DNA from: Narthecium ossifragum
Taxonomy: Eukaryota; Streptophyta; Magnoliopsida; Dioscoreales; Nartheciaceae
DNA length: 64,000 nucleotides
Assembly (NCBI GenBank): GCA_963920575.1
Contig: OY986969.1
Coordinates: forward strand, 15,919,288 to 15,983,287
Direction: 5' to 3'
In this document: piece by piece, positions 1 through 12,710 of the stretch
Position numbering within the stretch: position 1 is the first letter of the stretch
How the letters are laid out: each line of letters begins with the position of its first letter
Notes under the pieces: model-generated
Told to the model about the DNA's origin: nothing
The model's database searches: none
Seen by the model: only the letters and a program-made list of their open reading frames with translations
Position numbers and translations under genes: made by a program

Positions 1-1566
1 ATTAGATGAATGAATATGACTAGAATGTTTTTGGAGATTGTACTTAGCTTGCTATAATTTTGTGCGAGCATTAAGCAGGATTTCTTTATCTCTGGGCTGA
101 AAGTTGTTCTGAAAACCTGGTATCCCTTCCAGTCTATTTGCAGATGGCAGTAAACTCTAGCATCAGAATTCATTTCTGACATTTTCTTCTATTAACATTG
201 CTCAATGTCAGCTTTAAAACTAAGAAACTCAACTTTTGGTGGTGTAGGATTGTGGACAGCCTGGATTTACCTTGGCCGAGAGGCAGCGGTTTTCTAATAT
301 ACTATGCCAGTAGGTGTGACAATCCTCATTTATTATCGTCATTTTGGTTGATTGGCAATTCTAGAAACCCTAGGTTAGTTGAGATACTATGAAACTGGCA
401 TTTTGTCTTCCATCTATTATTCATTCTTACTGTAGATGTTACAGGATTTTCAAAGATAGGAAATTTAATGATCTTTCTGTTGATGATTTCCCAATGACTA
501 TATGATGCTGAAATTGAATGTGCTATGGACTGAGTATTTGTATGTCCATATCCATGTCTATAACATGGCATGTACTACATACGGATTTTGATATCAACAC
601 ACAAATAGCATACTTATATATGTATGCTATCAAGGCGGTAACATCGGTGCTCAAGAGAATAGTCTAGAAATTACATTATGATTATTCATATAATTTGAAT
701 ATGAATACAGATATCAACTTGGTTCACATATCAAGTATCTTATTTCGTTAAAGGACTCGATGCATGTAAATTGATCTTGCTTTGGCGCTTGGTCATGAGA
801 TGCCTCGTTAAGCAGTGGTGGTAGTTAATGTAAATAACTAAATGATGTTTCGAGATATAAGTAGGTAATGCCATACTATTGATGTATATTTTAATTAACA
901 TCAGATCTAAGAATATTGTCATGAAATGGAAGCTGGTTTTTGAATTGTAACTGTTGATTGTTGTTTTCTATGTGGTTTTTAGTCAAGCAGATAGGTACTT
1001 GATATTTAACTGACATGCTAATTGTTGATCCTTCGTTTTCAGAATCAAACAGTCGCTTTGTGTTCCAGGTTTTTCATGTAAGTCATGACAATGCTTAGGC
1101 GTGTCATGAATGCCTGATTGTGTCATCAATAACCGTCACAATAACCATCAACTATAATTGCAACTATTTGGTGTTGGTGTTGCTTCGTGAAAGACCTTCT
1201 TCATCGATCGTTGCTCTTCTCTATTTGTTGGTGATGCATGCTACATAGAATCTTGTATCACATCCAGAGAACTCCCCATAGAGCAAATGGTGAACTCCTA
1301 GTAAAGAAAATCGTGTCAAATTTGTTTTTAGCTGTATTTTCCTCAACAAATTCTATTTTATAGGTGTGAGGATTAAGGAATATCCTCTCTTTCCTCAATT
1401 ACGAAGGATGACAGGTTAGCAGGGGAAGATGGAGAAGAATGATACAGAGAATGATTTTGAGTTTGTCCAAATTCAGATGACGAAAAAATGATCTCTGAAA
1501 CAGGGATAGTGGTTGGCTATATGTTTTTTCAGCTTCAAACTGTGGTTATAAGCAGATGGTACTTGC
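1..1566. other. Non-coding, probably intron of the APE1L-like gene
   Basis: I see no exon, RNA gene or clear mobile element in this AT-rich stretch. It lies upstream of the first recognisable exon of the AP-endonuclease gene at 2481. The gene's N-terminal exons were looked for and not found, so this is probably a long intron whose 5' exons lie left of the window. Confidence 0.4.
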
Positions 1567-1720
1567 GTAATCATCAAGGGAGTCTAAAACTGGCAATAGC
1601 TTCATATGCGGCATATGCTTACTCCAGTTAATTTGCCTAAGGTTAGGTAATCGTCGAGGGAGACTAAAGCTGACAATAGCTTCATTTTCCTAGTCAAGTT
1701 AGTTTGACATGTAAGCTCGA
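1567..1720. repeat. 80-bp tandem duplication, two diverged copies
   Basis: Two direct copies begin at 1567 and 1647 with the same start (GTAATC followed by an AAGGG/GAGGG block) and share the internal string CAATAGCTTCAT. Both end near a GTTAxTTTG string. An A15 run follows at 1739-1755. The origin is unknown. Confidence 0.6.
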
Positions 1721-1793
1721 TATGAGATCAAGTTCCACAAAAAAAAAAAAAAAAATTCGCTCTACGGGACTGCAATATGAGGGATTAAATATT

Positions 1794-2097
1794 GAATAAA
1801 GATTTGTGTACATGGCCACGTGGTATGTGCATTGCACATGCCTCCAATCGGCGGTAGTAGCATACCGATTGGTTGATCTAGTCCATCGGTAGTGGGATAC
1901 CGATGGACTAGATCAATTGATTGGTATCTCACTACTGATATTCGATCATTGGTACATTCCATCGGTAGTGGGATCATGATCAATTGATCTAGTCCATTGG
2001 TATCCCACTACCGATGGACTAGATCAACCAATTAGTATTCCACTGCCGATTGGAGACAGTGCACATGCCACGTGGCCATGTACCCAAATCAGCACTC
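1794..2097. mobile_element. Mutator-type MITE, 304 bp, with 9-bp target duplication
   Basis: The 9-bp direct repeat TTAAATATT at 1785-1793 and 2098-2106 flanks a 304-bp segment. Its ends are inverted copies: the left end starts GAATAAAGATTTG and the reverse complement of the right end starts GAGTGCTGATTTG. Both then share TACATGGCCACGTGG. The interior is a nested foldback built from inverted copies of ATCGGTAGTGGGATACCGAT. A 9-bp duplication and long inverted ends are the signature of Mutator superfamily elements. It has no coding capacity, so it is non-autonomous. It sits in an intron of the APE1L-like gene. Confidence 0.85.
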
Positions 2098-2480
2098 TTA
2101 AATATTTGGATGTTGTTAATCCATGATATTTTGTGTTTCTTTGGGGTTCTGAATCCACAATGCCATAAATATGTTAATGTGCAGTGGAAGAATATAATTG
2201 TTTATTTGATATTTTCATTACTTTTGAAGAGCATTTTGAATCTATATGGCATGTTCATTTGATATTTATACTGAACGTTTTTTTTGGCTGCTGTTGATGT
2301 TTTTATTGGCATGTTCATTTTGAATCTATAATTGTCTTCTTCTTGTTGCAAGAAATTCTAGATTATGTGCCAATTAAAGAGCCACTTTGTCTATTGCCTT
2401 GATTTTAACACAGATGTAAACCACAATTTATATTATGTTTATGGTCCCGTGTTTGATTGCTCTTGATATTTGAGTGGCAG

Positions 2481-4796
2481 GGGAAAGCTGATAGATGCTT
2501 ACAGGTTTCTTCACAAAGAGCATGACAGTGATAGAGGTTTCAGTTGGTCAGGCAACCCTATTGGCAAGTAAGAAGAATCACTTTAGATTAATGTGACTAT
2601 CAACCCACTCCTGATAGAGAGTCAGCCATGAAATGGTTTTCTTTTTTAATTTTTTGGCTTTTTTCAATGGTTTTGCATTCGCATGACTTTGCTCTTCGAA
2701 CTGCATGGTTTCTTCTCAAAAGGGGCCTTTTTCTCTTTCAATGGAGCTTATCGATAGCTTTATCAGAATCTCAAGGTCTAGCATCTTCAAATTTATCTCT
2801 CTCAATACTTTCTGGGAGGATTTGTTAAAGTATGATCCACTAGCTTGAAGAGGCTTCACTTGTCATGCTCGCCATCTTATATGCCGGTGACAATTGGAGT
2901 GTGACTTAAAGCTCAATATGAAATTCATCATCGTGGTCATCGACCTCGCCAAAGACTGTCTCGACGAAATTGGATCATTTGTGGATCACGACTGATAGAC
3001 AAGAAAGGCTCTTCAAGAGACATTAAGTTTTACGAGCGGCTCTCAGCTTTACAGCAATCCTGTAAGACATGCTGCTATATCTCTTGCCAAAGGAGCTCGG
3101 GTGAAGAGATGGATTTTGTGGTAAATCTTAGAGGCTTGTATGGCGCGCAAAGAACCTACCTTGTCGGTTCCATGGCTGTAACTGAAGTGAACAAGTAGTA
3201 CTAGCTTGGATTCCCCTAGTCTATTAAAGGTTCTGGATGTAGAGGGACTATTATAGCATATAAGAAACTGCACTGTCTTTTATGCATGAGGTAATAGCCA
3301 ATAGATGTTGATAGAATCCTTTCTATTCAGTCACTTATAACTCAATTAAGACCAATACTATTTCATTGTACATCTTTCAGAAATTTTTCCGCTCCTTTCT
3401 AGTTTTTGCCTTTCTTTCCTCTTTCTTTTTTTTTTGAATACCCTGGCTGTTTGAGAGAGTCGACATCATTTTATTTATTCTGTTAATTTCTGTCTGCAAC
3501 CACTTTGATGCTGACATTTTTATCCTTTGTAGTTCAAAAAGCTAGGTGTTTCATTTTTTTTTTAACCATGACATTTTAGCTTATATTAATGTCTTAAAAA
3601 TCTGTTAATTTCAGGTACCGTGGCAAGAGAATGCGGATAGATTATTTTTTAGTATCAGAAAAGTTCAAGGACATAATAGTAGCATGTGAAATGCATGGGC
3701 AAGGGATCGAATTAGAAGGTAATACTAATGTGCATCTTTCCCAAAGAACACCACCACTAAACTTTGATAAGCGTAGGTGTTGCTGGCTACTTCTATTACT
3801 CAAGACTTACTATAGCAAATATGGGGCCATGTATGCTATGCTCTTGTTACTCAAGACTCCTTCGCCATTCCTCAAAGCATATTCTTTGACAATTTGAGCT
3901 TCTTAAATCATCCATTGTATGCCGTGTTCTTTTTATGTCTTGTTTTTTTCTCTCTGCTCTCAGAAAAATCCTGAGCCACTATTCCACCAAGGGTCCAAAG
4001 GGGAACATGAACATCCACTATCCTTTAATTGGTTTTACACACTTGATTTTCATTTGGTACAAAATTTATTGTTTTTTGATGAAACTTGGCTTTAGCCTGA
4101 TATTACTGCCTGTATTGCATCCCGTGTCTACACTTCTACTTTATGTTATCTATACAGCTAGAAAAAACATGTTCCATAGTTATTTCTTCTGATGTCCCTC
4201 AGAAGCTTCTTTTTGTTTGACTAGTCTAATACATTATTCCACTGTAGGTCCCTTAATCAAAAGCTGCACGCTTTACTTTGCTATTGCCTCTTAAGCTTTC
4301 TCATTGGTTTCATTGTGCATTATGACAATATACACTACAGTTATTAAGGAGGTCTTGATCTCCTTGGACTGTGGGGTGTCATTAACAACTTCATGGAGAG
4401 AATTTATCTCCGTGCTTTCTAAAACTCCTTGAGCAATCCTTTCTTTTACAATTCGCCAACTTGTTTAGCATCTTTTGCACAGCACTTTTCAAGCTTTCCT
4501 TTCTCCTTTCGGGAGAGAATTTATACCTTGTCATTCCCCTCAACTCATTCATTTCCTTGCAAATTCATTTTGATTACATCTTTATTCTATCTGTTTTGAC
4601 GATGTCTTATCAATTGGTACACTGAGAGTTTCTAAACTGTGACTATGTAGTAACGTAGTTTGGTTCCTCAGATCCGCAATGGCGACAGATTTATCATTCC
4701 CTTCCTTGTATTATGTCTAATCATCTATCTCTGCCTGCAGGGTTCTGTGGAAGCGATCACTGCCCTGTTTCACTCGAGCTTTCAGGAGAGACATGA
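2481..4796 (+). CDS. APE1L: AP endonuclease (APE1L-like), last three exons, partial
   Basis: This is the C-terminal part of an exonuclease III/APE-family DNA repair enzyme, which cuts the backbone at abasic sites in base-excision repair. Exons run 2481-2567, 3615-3718 and 4741-4796, each with an AG acceptor, and GT donors at 2568 and 3719. Reading phase is kept across both junctions. Exon 1 gives LIDAYRFLHKEH and GFSWSGNPIGK. Exon 2 gives GKRMRIDYFLVSE and CEMHGQGIELEG. Exon 3 gives GSDHCPVSLEL, which holds the Asp-His pair of the family active site, and stops at TGA 4794-4796. The wording matches plant APE1L more closely than ARP. The N-terminal exons are absent from the window, so whether the gene is complete is unknown; the visible exons have no disabling change. 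Confidence 0.88.
2568..3614 (+). other. Intron of the APE1L-like gene
   Basis: This intron runs from donor GTAAGA to acceptor TTTCAG. It has T-rich stretches and no open reading frame or repeat that I can identify. The next intron (3719-4740) is similar and ends in a CTGCCTGCAG acceptor. Confidence 0.75.
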
Positions 4797-6785
4797 AAGC
4801 AGGTTGCGTGTCTTGTGACTGGATGCTTTCCTTCCTCAGCACATTAACATTCTGGTGGGCTCCATTTTGTGTCACTTATTGATTGCATTGACGCCAGTAC
4901 TTGCTTCAAATTTTGCTGTTCGACGGGCACAATTCAAGGATCATTTTAATTTGAACATGTAAGAACCAAAACGGTTCTCATCATATCCGACGGATTATCA
5001 TCAAGTAACAAAAGAACACTACTTTAGATCCATTATGGAATACAAGCATCTGGAGACTCTGTACAGGTACTGGTGATGCTGTATAAATGAGTTCGTGATT
5101 AGATGGATGTATGAAGTGGTGTATTGGAAATCATGTGTGTTTTGTGTGCTATCCACGAACATTATTCGAAATGTCATATGCTTGGCTGGATGGTAGTTTT
5201 GGGATATGTTATATTTAAACCTGAACAAAATACACAAAAGTGGTTCCAAAAATAAATAAAAAAACACAAAAGGGGTAAATGTGGGTGGGTTGCATCAATA
5301 ATGTGCTTAGATTGTTAATGGTAAAATAAGATTCTAATGGGTTTGATATTTGGTCGTATATTTACCTCACACCGAAGTCTGATTATAGCTAGTATGAGGA
5401 ATGAGGGATGAAATGGATAGAATAAGATGCATTGCACGAGAGGTCGAATCCATTAAAAAATCTAAGAAAGCTCAGTCATCAGGGGGCTGTTTGGTTTGGA
5501 AATTATTTTTTGTTTTCGGCTTCTGTTTCCCTGTTTCTACAAAATGTGTTTGGTCTCGGATATTGAAAAGCTATTTTCTAAAATATGAGATCAGAAAAGG
5601 ATGGAAAAACCATAATTTGGTGTTTTCACATTTTCTGGAAATAAATTTTATTATTAAGAAAATATATCCAAAAAAATTAACTAAATACATTTTCATCACA
5701 TGGCCAAATCAGAACCGCAGATGGTTGGCGGTGAAGAAGCAAAGATCCACCTTAGACCCGTCGAAGATGGGAAAAGTCTCATTTCCTCGGGAGAAGTGTC
5801 CGGCGGAAGATGAGTTCAGAGAACATCTCCTTCGACCAGGCCCACGAAATACCGGCGCCAAAGGTACTTGTTTTCCTCGTTTTGTTGTTGTTAATGGGTA
5901 CAAGTTTTTCCCATTTTTGATGTTTGAAATAACCAAAATTTTAAGTAGAAATCAAAGAACAAAATACAGCCCCATTTACTCGTGTGACAAGAATCAAAGT
6001 AAGTGACGATAGGTTTTTGGTGCCATGGTTTTGAGTGATGACACCTATGAAAGCAGGATAATGTTATTGTTGTAAGGAAGTTGGGGGACGTACCATCTTT
6101 TCCTTTATTAGCTCCATAATGTGTTCAAGTTGAGGCCGACTTAAGAAGATCACATACCTAAAACATTAGTTAGAGATGCCAAAAAGCTTAATTCATTTGT
6201 TGGGTTGGTACATAAAGCTATGAATTCAGAAAATAGCAGTTTGTGGTGTCAGAAATTCTAAATTTAATTCTAATAAAGGTTTGCATAAAACGAAAAGCTT
6301 CGATTAGCTGGTTAGAAATGGTATAACAAGTCCATGCAAGGGTTATATCATCTATCATCTAAAGCAAATCACACTCAGTTATAACAAATCTCACATAGAC
6401 TATATGTCATTTTGTTGGAATTCTCTTCCCATATCATGTTAACACTTTGAATCCTTTATTGCATTAGGTGTATAAGAGGCAGAATTCCTCCAATTTGGAA
6501 AAATATTCACCTAAGAATTCTTGGCTATGCACAATTTATCGGTCATGGTGTTCTTGCAAATTAAATTCAGTAATGTAACTTCAAGCACAAAGGAAATAGA
6601 CCATCAAATTCATAATTTGGATTTTAGAAGTGTCAATTATGCTTTTATTCTTGCTAACATCACATAGCTTACAAACTCTGATGTTTGTTATGCATAGGCA
6701 TGTTTGAGAACCTTATGTATCAGTCTGGATAAGCAAACTATGAGGGTATCTTGTTGTTTGCAAGAGCAATGACAGTAACTGAACT
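4797..6785. other. 3' flank and intergenic DNA, one weak possible exon
   Basis: Past the APE1L-like stop I see no firm feature. A GC-richer patch at 5750-5863 contains an ATG at 5810 opening 18 codons and then a donor-like AAG|GTACTT at 5861-5868, which could be a stray first exon. Another patch at 5484 begins GGGCTGTTTGGTTTGG, a phrase common at ends of plant hAT-like MITEs, but no matching end was found. The 201-codon ORF across this region has no recognisable domain. Confidence 0.3.
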
Positions 6786-7040
6786 AGCTCTAAGATATAA
6801 ATATATGGCTGTCTCTGAACAACCAACAATTAAAATTTACAATGGCGTCATGCAAATCATTAAAGAAAGAAAATGACCATTGGAAAAAGAAACTAGGATG
6901 ATCGATGCAATTTATTTTTGAGGACCATATAACCATTTAGTTAGCAAGGTTCAAGCTGATCATGTAGACCAGTGCATATTTGATTCTTTTTCTAAATAGC
7001 TATGTCGAAATGCTGATATATTCTTCTAGCCATATGATGC
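6786..7040 (+). repeat. About 250-bp repeat, uninterrupted copy
   Basis: This segment recurs at about 7495-7636 and continues at 10091-10190, where a solo LTR splits the second copy. Shared strings include AAAGAAAATGACCATTGGAAA and TAGTTAGCAAGGTTCAAGC. It serves as an empty-site paralogue for the insertion at 7637. The family is not recognised. Confidence 0.8.
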
Positions 7041-7494
7041 AATTCCTTCTCAAATTACTACGAGCATCCCTTCTTTAATTAAAGAAACATGGTCACGCCC
7101 TGCCGTTTCTACACACCCTGAAGAATATGAAATCATGAGCTGAAATGATAATGCATGGAGAAGATAAAAGTCACATTGAAGATGGTGCAATTCCTTCTCA
7201 AATTACTACAAGCATCCCTTCTTTTAGCTCACTACCATTTTCAGCAGTATTTTCATACGAACGCATGGAGAAGATAAATAGTATTATTTAAGATATTCGA
7301 TTTGAAAAGTATGATAAAAGTCACAATGAAAATGAGATGAAGTTTTTACTTTAGTAGTAAAACATCTATCTATAGCACGTTTGAGCTCTTGAAAATTGAT
7401 TGTTATGCATAAATATTAATAGAAAGCACATTACCTCCAACCCAATTTTGTTTTATTTTGATGAGAGCCACATGTGCTTATTGAAGGTGGCATT
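7041..7494. other. Non-coding, with a short local duplication
   Basis: A segment with GCAATTCCTTCTCAAATTAC occurs twice, near 7038 and 7188, and a GCATGGAGAAGATAAA string is also repeated. No gene was seen. Confidence 0.45.
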
Positions 7495-7636
7495 TGAAGA
7501 TATAAATATATGGATGTGAGTCTCTGGCCATCCCATAATGAAATTTACAATGGTGACATGCAAATCATCAAAGAAAGAAAATGACCATTGGAAAAGAAAC
7601 TAAGATGATCGATGCAATATATTTCTGAAGAGCATG

Positions 7637-10090
7637 TGTCGTGCCCCGACCCGCGAAAGCCCAATCGGGCCGGGCGACGCGAATCGGAACCTACAAAACG
7701 CGAAAAACAAAGCTGACGAGGGTTCCCTCTAACCTATTGGTCTCCCTAGCAATTCACCAAAAGCACCCTCAATTAAAACAATATTAAATTAACAAAACCT
7801 CGAACCACAGATTTAAAACTCAAAGTGTTAATATACATATCCTCGGAGAGGGGAAGATCCAAATACAACATCACTCCCGTAGGAGACTAACTAACCAAGG
7901 GTAAAAGCAATAAATATCGCCACCTCTCAAAGTCCACCAGGCGCCGCCGCACCGCCGACCAACTGCCCGGTAGGGGCCACGGAAGAAGAATTGACGCATG
8001 CACCTGCAAAACGCAACCCGGGTAGGTGTGAGCACTAAGCTCAGTAGGGATCTACACTACGACACACAGAAAGAAGAGGGAAACGCAACAGTGTCGCCCT
8101 CAAGTAGGATCTGGGTGTATACAGGGGTCCCATAACTCCACCGCGTGTCCCTGAGGCCCAGGAGCAGCACTCAGTAGCAGGAACAACACTGGCGACACAC
8201 AACTGCAGGGAACGGCACTACAGGCGGGAAAAAGGCACCGCTGGGTAGGCAACTCCTCTACCCTAGGGTCCGCATAGTGGGACACCGGCTACACCTCAGC
8301 ATCCGACTCAAGGCCGACACGACCTCTACAATCATCAAGCAACAAGTGTACCAGTCATCTAAGCCTATCATCGAATCGACTGAACACCACAATTCAAACC
8401 GGGTCCAAACTACCCAATCCCGGTCCTAGGGCTAAGTCCGAGCTTCCAGCCTCGGGACGGCGACCCAAAGATCACCCACGCCCTAACCAATGCAACTAAT
8501 GCACACAAGAACAATGCATGCTATGACATACATAGATAAGAAGCAGAGCATGCAACAGTATGTCAAGCATCATATAAGTCTACTGGATCGCTGCAGTGGT
8601 ACTACCAACCGCTGCCAGCCGATCCGCAGCGGGTTCCGGCATTACGACGGTATCACGACCGTCAACCGCGAACTCCTGCAACGGGAAGCAACCCCGAAAA
8701 CGAAGATGAACAGTAAATAATATAATATTATATTCCGAAATATAATATTATATTCAAACACCCAAAACCTCTACTTAGGGGCTAATTGATCCCGTCGATC
8801 CAACATCCAAACGACGTCGGATTCAAGATCCAACTTAGCCACCAGTAGGTGGATATACCAGGATCAACATATCCAAAATCCATCATCATCCAACGGTTGG
8901 ATTAACGGGAAAACACTAATCCAAATCGTTAATCAAACTAACTTTCTAATTAATTGCTGCAACGTAGCCCTCCAAGAAACAATTCATAAGAAATCGTAGA
9001 AAACTCAGAAAAATACGAAACAAGATGGAATAGAAAGCTAACGAATAGATCTACAACGCTTATGTTTATGAAAAGCCAAGATCATGTACACGCCGGCCGG
9101 AAAACGCGCCGCAAGCCGGCTGTTCTTCAAGAACAGCAGAAAACCAGAAATCCGAGACTAATCATGCATAAAACCTACTCAAATCTCAACTGATTAACAT
9201 GAAACTTAAATCAGTTATTCTAATAGGCATAAGGAATCCAACAAAATAAGGATCAACAAGATCCAACGGCTAGATTTAGAGAAAACCCGAAATAAACATC
9301 AGTAGGTATAACCCTACCTAGCTGCGCTTTCCTCGGCTGATTCCCCGCGATTTGATCACCAACAAGCCTCCAAACCACTTCAGGGATCTTCCTCTCGTTG
9401 CCACGAATCCAACGAGCCTTAGAACGCTGGAAAAGATGGTCGGAGGAGGGAGAACGGAGGTGAGGAAGATGGCTGCCAGAAACAGGGGAAAAACAGGGCT
9501 CTCGGGAGAAGAAAGAAAGAGGAAGAAGAAAGGAGGAGAAGGAGGAAGAGGAGGGGAAGAAAAGGAGGGAAAGGGGAAGGGGAAAGCCGGGGAAGGGGGA
9601 AAAAGTGAGGGGAGGGGAGGGAAAGTCCTCCCCCCCTCTGACAGAGGAGAGCGACGGCCAGCGGTGGCTATCCTCGCGAAGCAGAAAAGCCACCAACGCG
9701 AGTCTGATCGGTCGCTCCAAGGAGCGATCGATCGCTCGCGCCCTGGCTCGATCCCACCACCGACTCGCTCACGAGTCCGACCGATCGCTCCAAGGAGTGA
9801 TCGATCGCTCGAGGGTCGTCAGCTGCCCAAAGACAAGCTTCCGCGCGCCCGAGCTGGGATCTTCCGATCACGGGTCCACCTAGCCATTCTAAACAAGCAC
9901 TAACACATACAAGGTCCGTGTGTGCACACGCGGGTGTGAAACAAACCCACAAGGTGCAATTTACCAAATTGCCCTTGCGGTCCAAGAAACAATGCGATCC
10001 ACCGGATCGCGCGCTCGACGCGAAGCAAACCAACGAGCCACGGGCCTAACCCAGCCGGTCGACCCAGGAGTAGAGGGACGGGTCCTCACA
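7637..10090 (-). mobile_element. Solo LTR, family S copy 1 (Ty3/gypsy-like), TSD GCATG
   Basis: The segment is flanked by the 5-bp duplication GCATG (7632-7636, 10091-10095). Its plus-strand sequence starts TGTCGTGCCCCGACC and ends GGTCCTCACA. The complement therefore starts TGTGAGGACC and ends in a GGGGC..GACA block like the LTR at 50742 that is followed by a primer site, which sets the minus orientation. No internal gag or pol is present, so it arose by LTR-LTR recombination. It contains a twin AATATAATATTATATT palindrome (about 8720-8756), a purine-rich tract (9420-9640) and GATCGATC sites at 9726 and 9799. The long ORFs over the purine tract are low-complexity artefacts. Confidence 0.9.
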
Positions 10091-10194
10091 GCATGTAACC
10101 ATCTAGTTAGCAAGGTTCAAGCTGATCATGTAAACTAGTGCATATTTGATTCTTCTTCCTAACAACTATGTCGAAATGTTGGTATATTTTTCGT

Positions 10195-10385
10195 GTATAG
10201 TATGTTGCTTATAACGTGCTCATGAACTGATATTTTTGTTCGCATGTACCGATATTTTTGTGCACATGTTCCATTGCTTTTATACAATCTACATCCCTCT
10301 AAGAAATAGTCCGTCGAAACTGCTATTTTACCCCTTTTCTTCACATGACAAGGGGTACAGACAGGGAGCATCAGCATATATGTGC
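10195..10385 (+). repeat. Direct repeat R, copy 1
   Basis: It shares with 10395-10575 and 29325-29485 an order of strings: a TTCxxGTATA start, CATGT.CCATT, ATCCACATCCCxCT, CTGCTATTTTACCCC and CACATGACAAGGG. The copies lie on either side of the MULE pseudogene. The family is unrecognised. Confidence 0.65.
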
Positions 10386-10394
10386 TTGCTTCAT

Positions 10395-10575
10395 ATATTT
10401 TCCGTGTACATCATGTTACTTATAATGTGCGAATGTACCTTTTTTGGTGTGCATATTCATTTATTTTTTTGTGATCCACGTATCCCCAGGAAAGAAGGGT
10501 TTGAAACTGCTATCTTACCCCCAATCATCACTTGACATGGGTTGCGAGTATATCTCATCATAGAAGAATGTGCTT
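10395..10575 (+). repeat. Direct repeat R, copy 2
   Basis: This is a diverged tandem neighbour of copy 1, with a T-rich centre and the shared end block CTGCTATCTTACCCCC followed by CACTTGACA. Confidence 0.6.
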
Positions 10576-11179
10576 GGATCAAACCTTTGCTCAACTTTGA
10601 TCTCTAGTCCCAATTAGTACTAACGCTAGAAAGGGCATAAATAATTGCAATGTGTACATCCAATCTAGTCCATCCTACATAGGCATTGTAAGAACACGAT
10701 TCAGTGACTATTACTTAATATTTGTTGTACTTACTGCGTTGGAAGATGTGTCCACTGCTGGTAGTAGTGTTGGAACCGCTATCATCGCGGATTATACGAC
10801 GGATTTCATGACCAGTTTGGTATACATATCCTCTAATATTTATCTTCATCAAAAATATTGTAGATGATACTTTTACTCATGGATTTTTCACTACATGTAG
10901 ATATTCTACAGCCGACAATCTCTTATTCAATGGTCCCAGGAAGTTTGGAGGCAGAATGGGCTAGTCATAGTGATGAAAAACTAGGAGGATGGGGCTCTTG
11001 GCAGAAAACCAAGACTCACCTTAACATGTGAGAGGAGCGGAGAATATAGGAACTCAAAATAGTGGAGGAAGAACGTGGAGAATGTGCAAGTGAAATGGAT
11101 AAGAGATGCAACCACTCTTGGGGCAAGTGAACATAGAGAATGCGCAAGTGAACGTGGAGGAAGCACAGAGTTCTCGAGA
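10576..11179. other. Non-coding 5' flank of the MULE
   Basis: No clear coding sequence was found here. Two copies of AGAGATGCAACxACTCTTGGGGCA at 11102 and 11193 mark a 91-bp duplication that runs into the first recognisable transposase codons. Confidence 0.4.
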
Positions 11180-12541
11180 TAGCAGGCAGGTCAGAGATGC
11201 AACAACTCTTGGGGCATCTACATGACAATGGTTATACGGAGTGGCATATGAGTGACGATGACACATCAGTTGTTCGTAGTATATTTTGGGCACACCCGAA
11301 ATCCATCGAGTTGCTACGTGCCTTTCCAGAGGTCCTGATTATGTATTGTACATACAAAACCAACAAATATTGTCTTCCCCTATTGCAGATAGTTGGAGTG
11401 ACATCGACAGGTAGCAAACTATTCACATTTAATTTGCAACTCAAGTGTGAATCTAGTGTTGAATGCATTTGACATGTATTTTATATGGTCTTCGTTGAAC
11501 AACATGCCTCACGTTTGCAGGCGCTTTTGTGTACCTTGAGTCCGAGAGGGAGGGCACCTACGCATGGGTCATGGAAAAGTTGAAGACAGTGTTGGAGGGT
11601 TGCATTTGCCTCGTGTTATTGTGACCGACAGAAATCTGGGTTTGATGAATGTTGTGCAGACCGTGTTTCCCATGACTAACAACATGCTTTGCAGGTGGCA
11701 CATAAACAAGAACATAGCAGCAAATTGTAAAAAATTATTCGAGACATCAGTGAAATGGAATTCTTTTTTGGTGAGCTAGGAAGTAATTGTTTGCTCCCCC
11801 ACTGAGAATGAGTTTTTTCAAAATGTGGAAGCGTTGGAGAGATCTTTCTGCATGTATCATCAAGCTGTTGATTATGTGAAGGACTCGTGGTTGGTTAAGT
11901 ATAAGGAGCTATTTGTGACTGCTTGGAAACAAAACTATATGCACTTCGATAATGAAACTACAAACAGAGTTGACAGTGCACATAGAAAGCTGAAGCGGCA
12001 TCTGGGGGCATCTAACTGCAGTTTTGTCTCCTCTTGGGCGACGATCAATGCCCTACTCGAGGTTCAGCGCACAGAGATCCTTGCTTCTTTTGAGAAGAGC
12101 AAGTATATCGCACAACACAATTTCAAGCTAGCAGTTTTCCAGGAGCTGAGGGGCTTCATCTCCAATAAGGCACTTACAATTGTGTACGTGGAGTCAGTAA
12201 GAGCGGATTCTATTGGCCCAGACGATGTTGCTTGTAGATGTCAAGTCCGACGTACACATGGCTTGCCCTGTGCCCATGAGATTGCTGAATACAAGCGAGA
12301 AGGCCGGGCCATACCCCTGTCATGCATATATCGCTACTGGCTGAAGCTTGATCTATTGCCAACACCTCCCAAAAAGGAACCAAGCCTTTCATGCAAAGGT
12401 TCCCTGGAATACATAGACAAACGGTTTGAGACATTGGATAATGGTGGGAAGATTCATCTATTGAGGAAACTAATGGAGCTAGAAGAACCACAATGTACTC
12501 CTTTGATAGAGCCAAAGGTGAGAACAATGACACGTGGTCGC
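11180..12541 (+). pseudogene. MULE transposase, N-terminal part, disrupted
   Basis: This encodes a Mutator/FAR1-type transposase. Parts in order are the pre-catalytic block VVRSIFWAHP (about 11265), the DDE block CTYKTN (about 11349), a probable intron around 11440-11520 ending TTTGCAG, YLESERE, VIVTDRNLGLMN (second catalytic Asp), CRWHINKN, and a SWIM zinc finger CRCQVRRTHGLPCAH (about 12232-12276). It is inactive. The residue before CTYKTN is Tyr where the family has the first catalytic Asp, a frame change occurs near 11585, TAG interrupts at 11777-11779, and a retrotransposon is inserted at 12542. Coding resumes at 27127. Whether any related full copy exists elsewhere is not visible. Confidence 0.88.
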
Positions 12542-12710
12542 TGATAAGATGTGAAAAGTGCATAAATCACCCTTTTAACTTGGCCTTGTTAGTCTCCGAG
12601 CAAGGCCTTGCTGACGAATATTACCCTATAACAGGTACAAGAGCTGTCAACGAGGATTGGATCAAGTTCCGAGCTTAAACGATGTCATTCGGGCCAGTTT
12701 TTATGAAGAA

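Noticed and set aside
5484..5530. hAT-type MITE end (GGGCTGTTTGGTTTGG)
   Set aside because: No matching inverted end or 8-bp duplication was found nearby.
9352..9903. ORFs of 155 and 183 codons on both strands in the solo LTR (and similar at 31300, 33616, 52975)
   Set aside because: They lie on purine- or pyrimidine-rich low-complexity LTR sequence, occur in all LTR copies on both strands, and have no domain.
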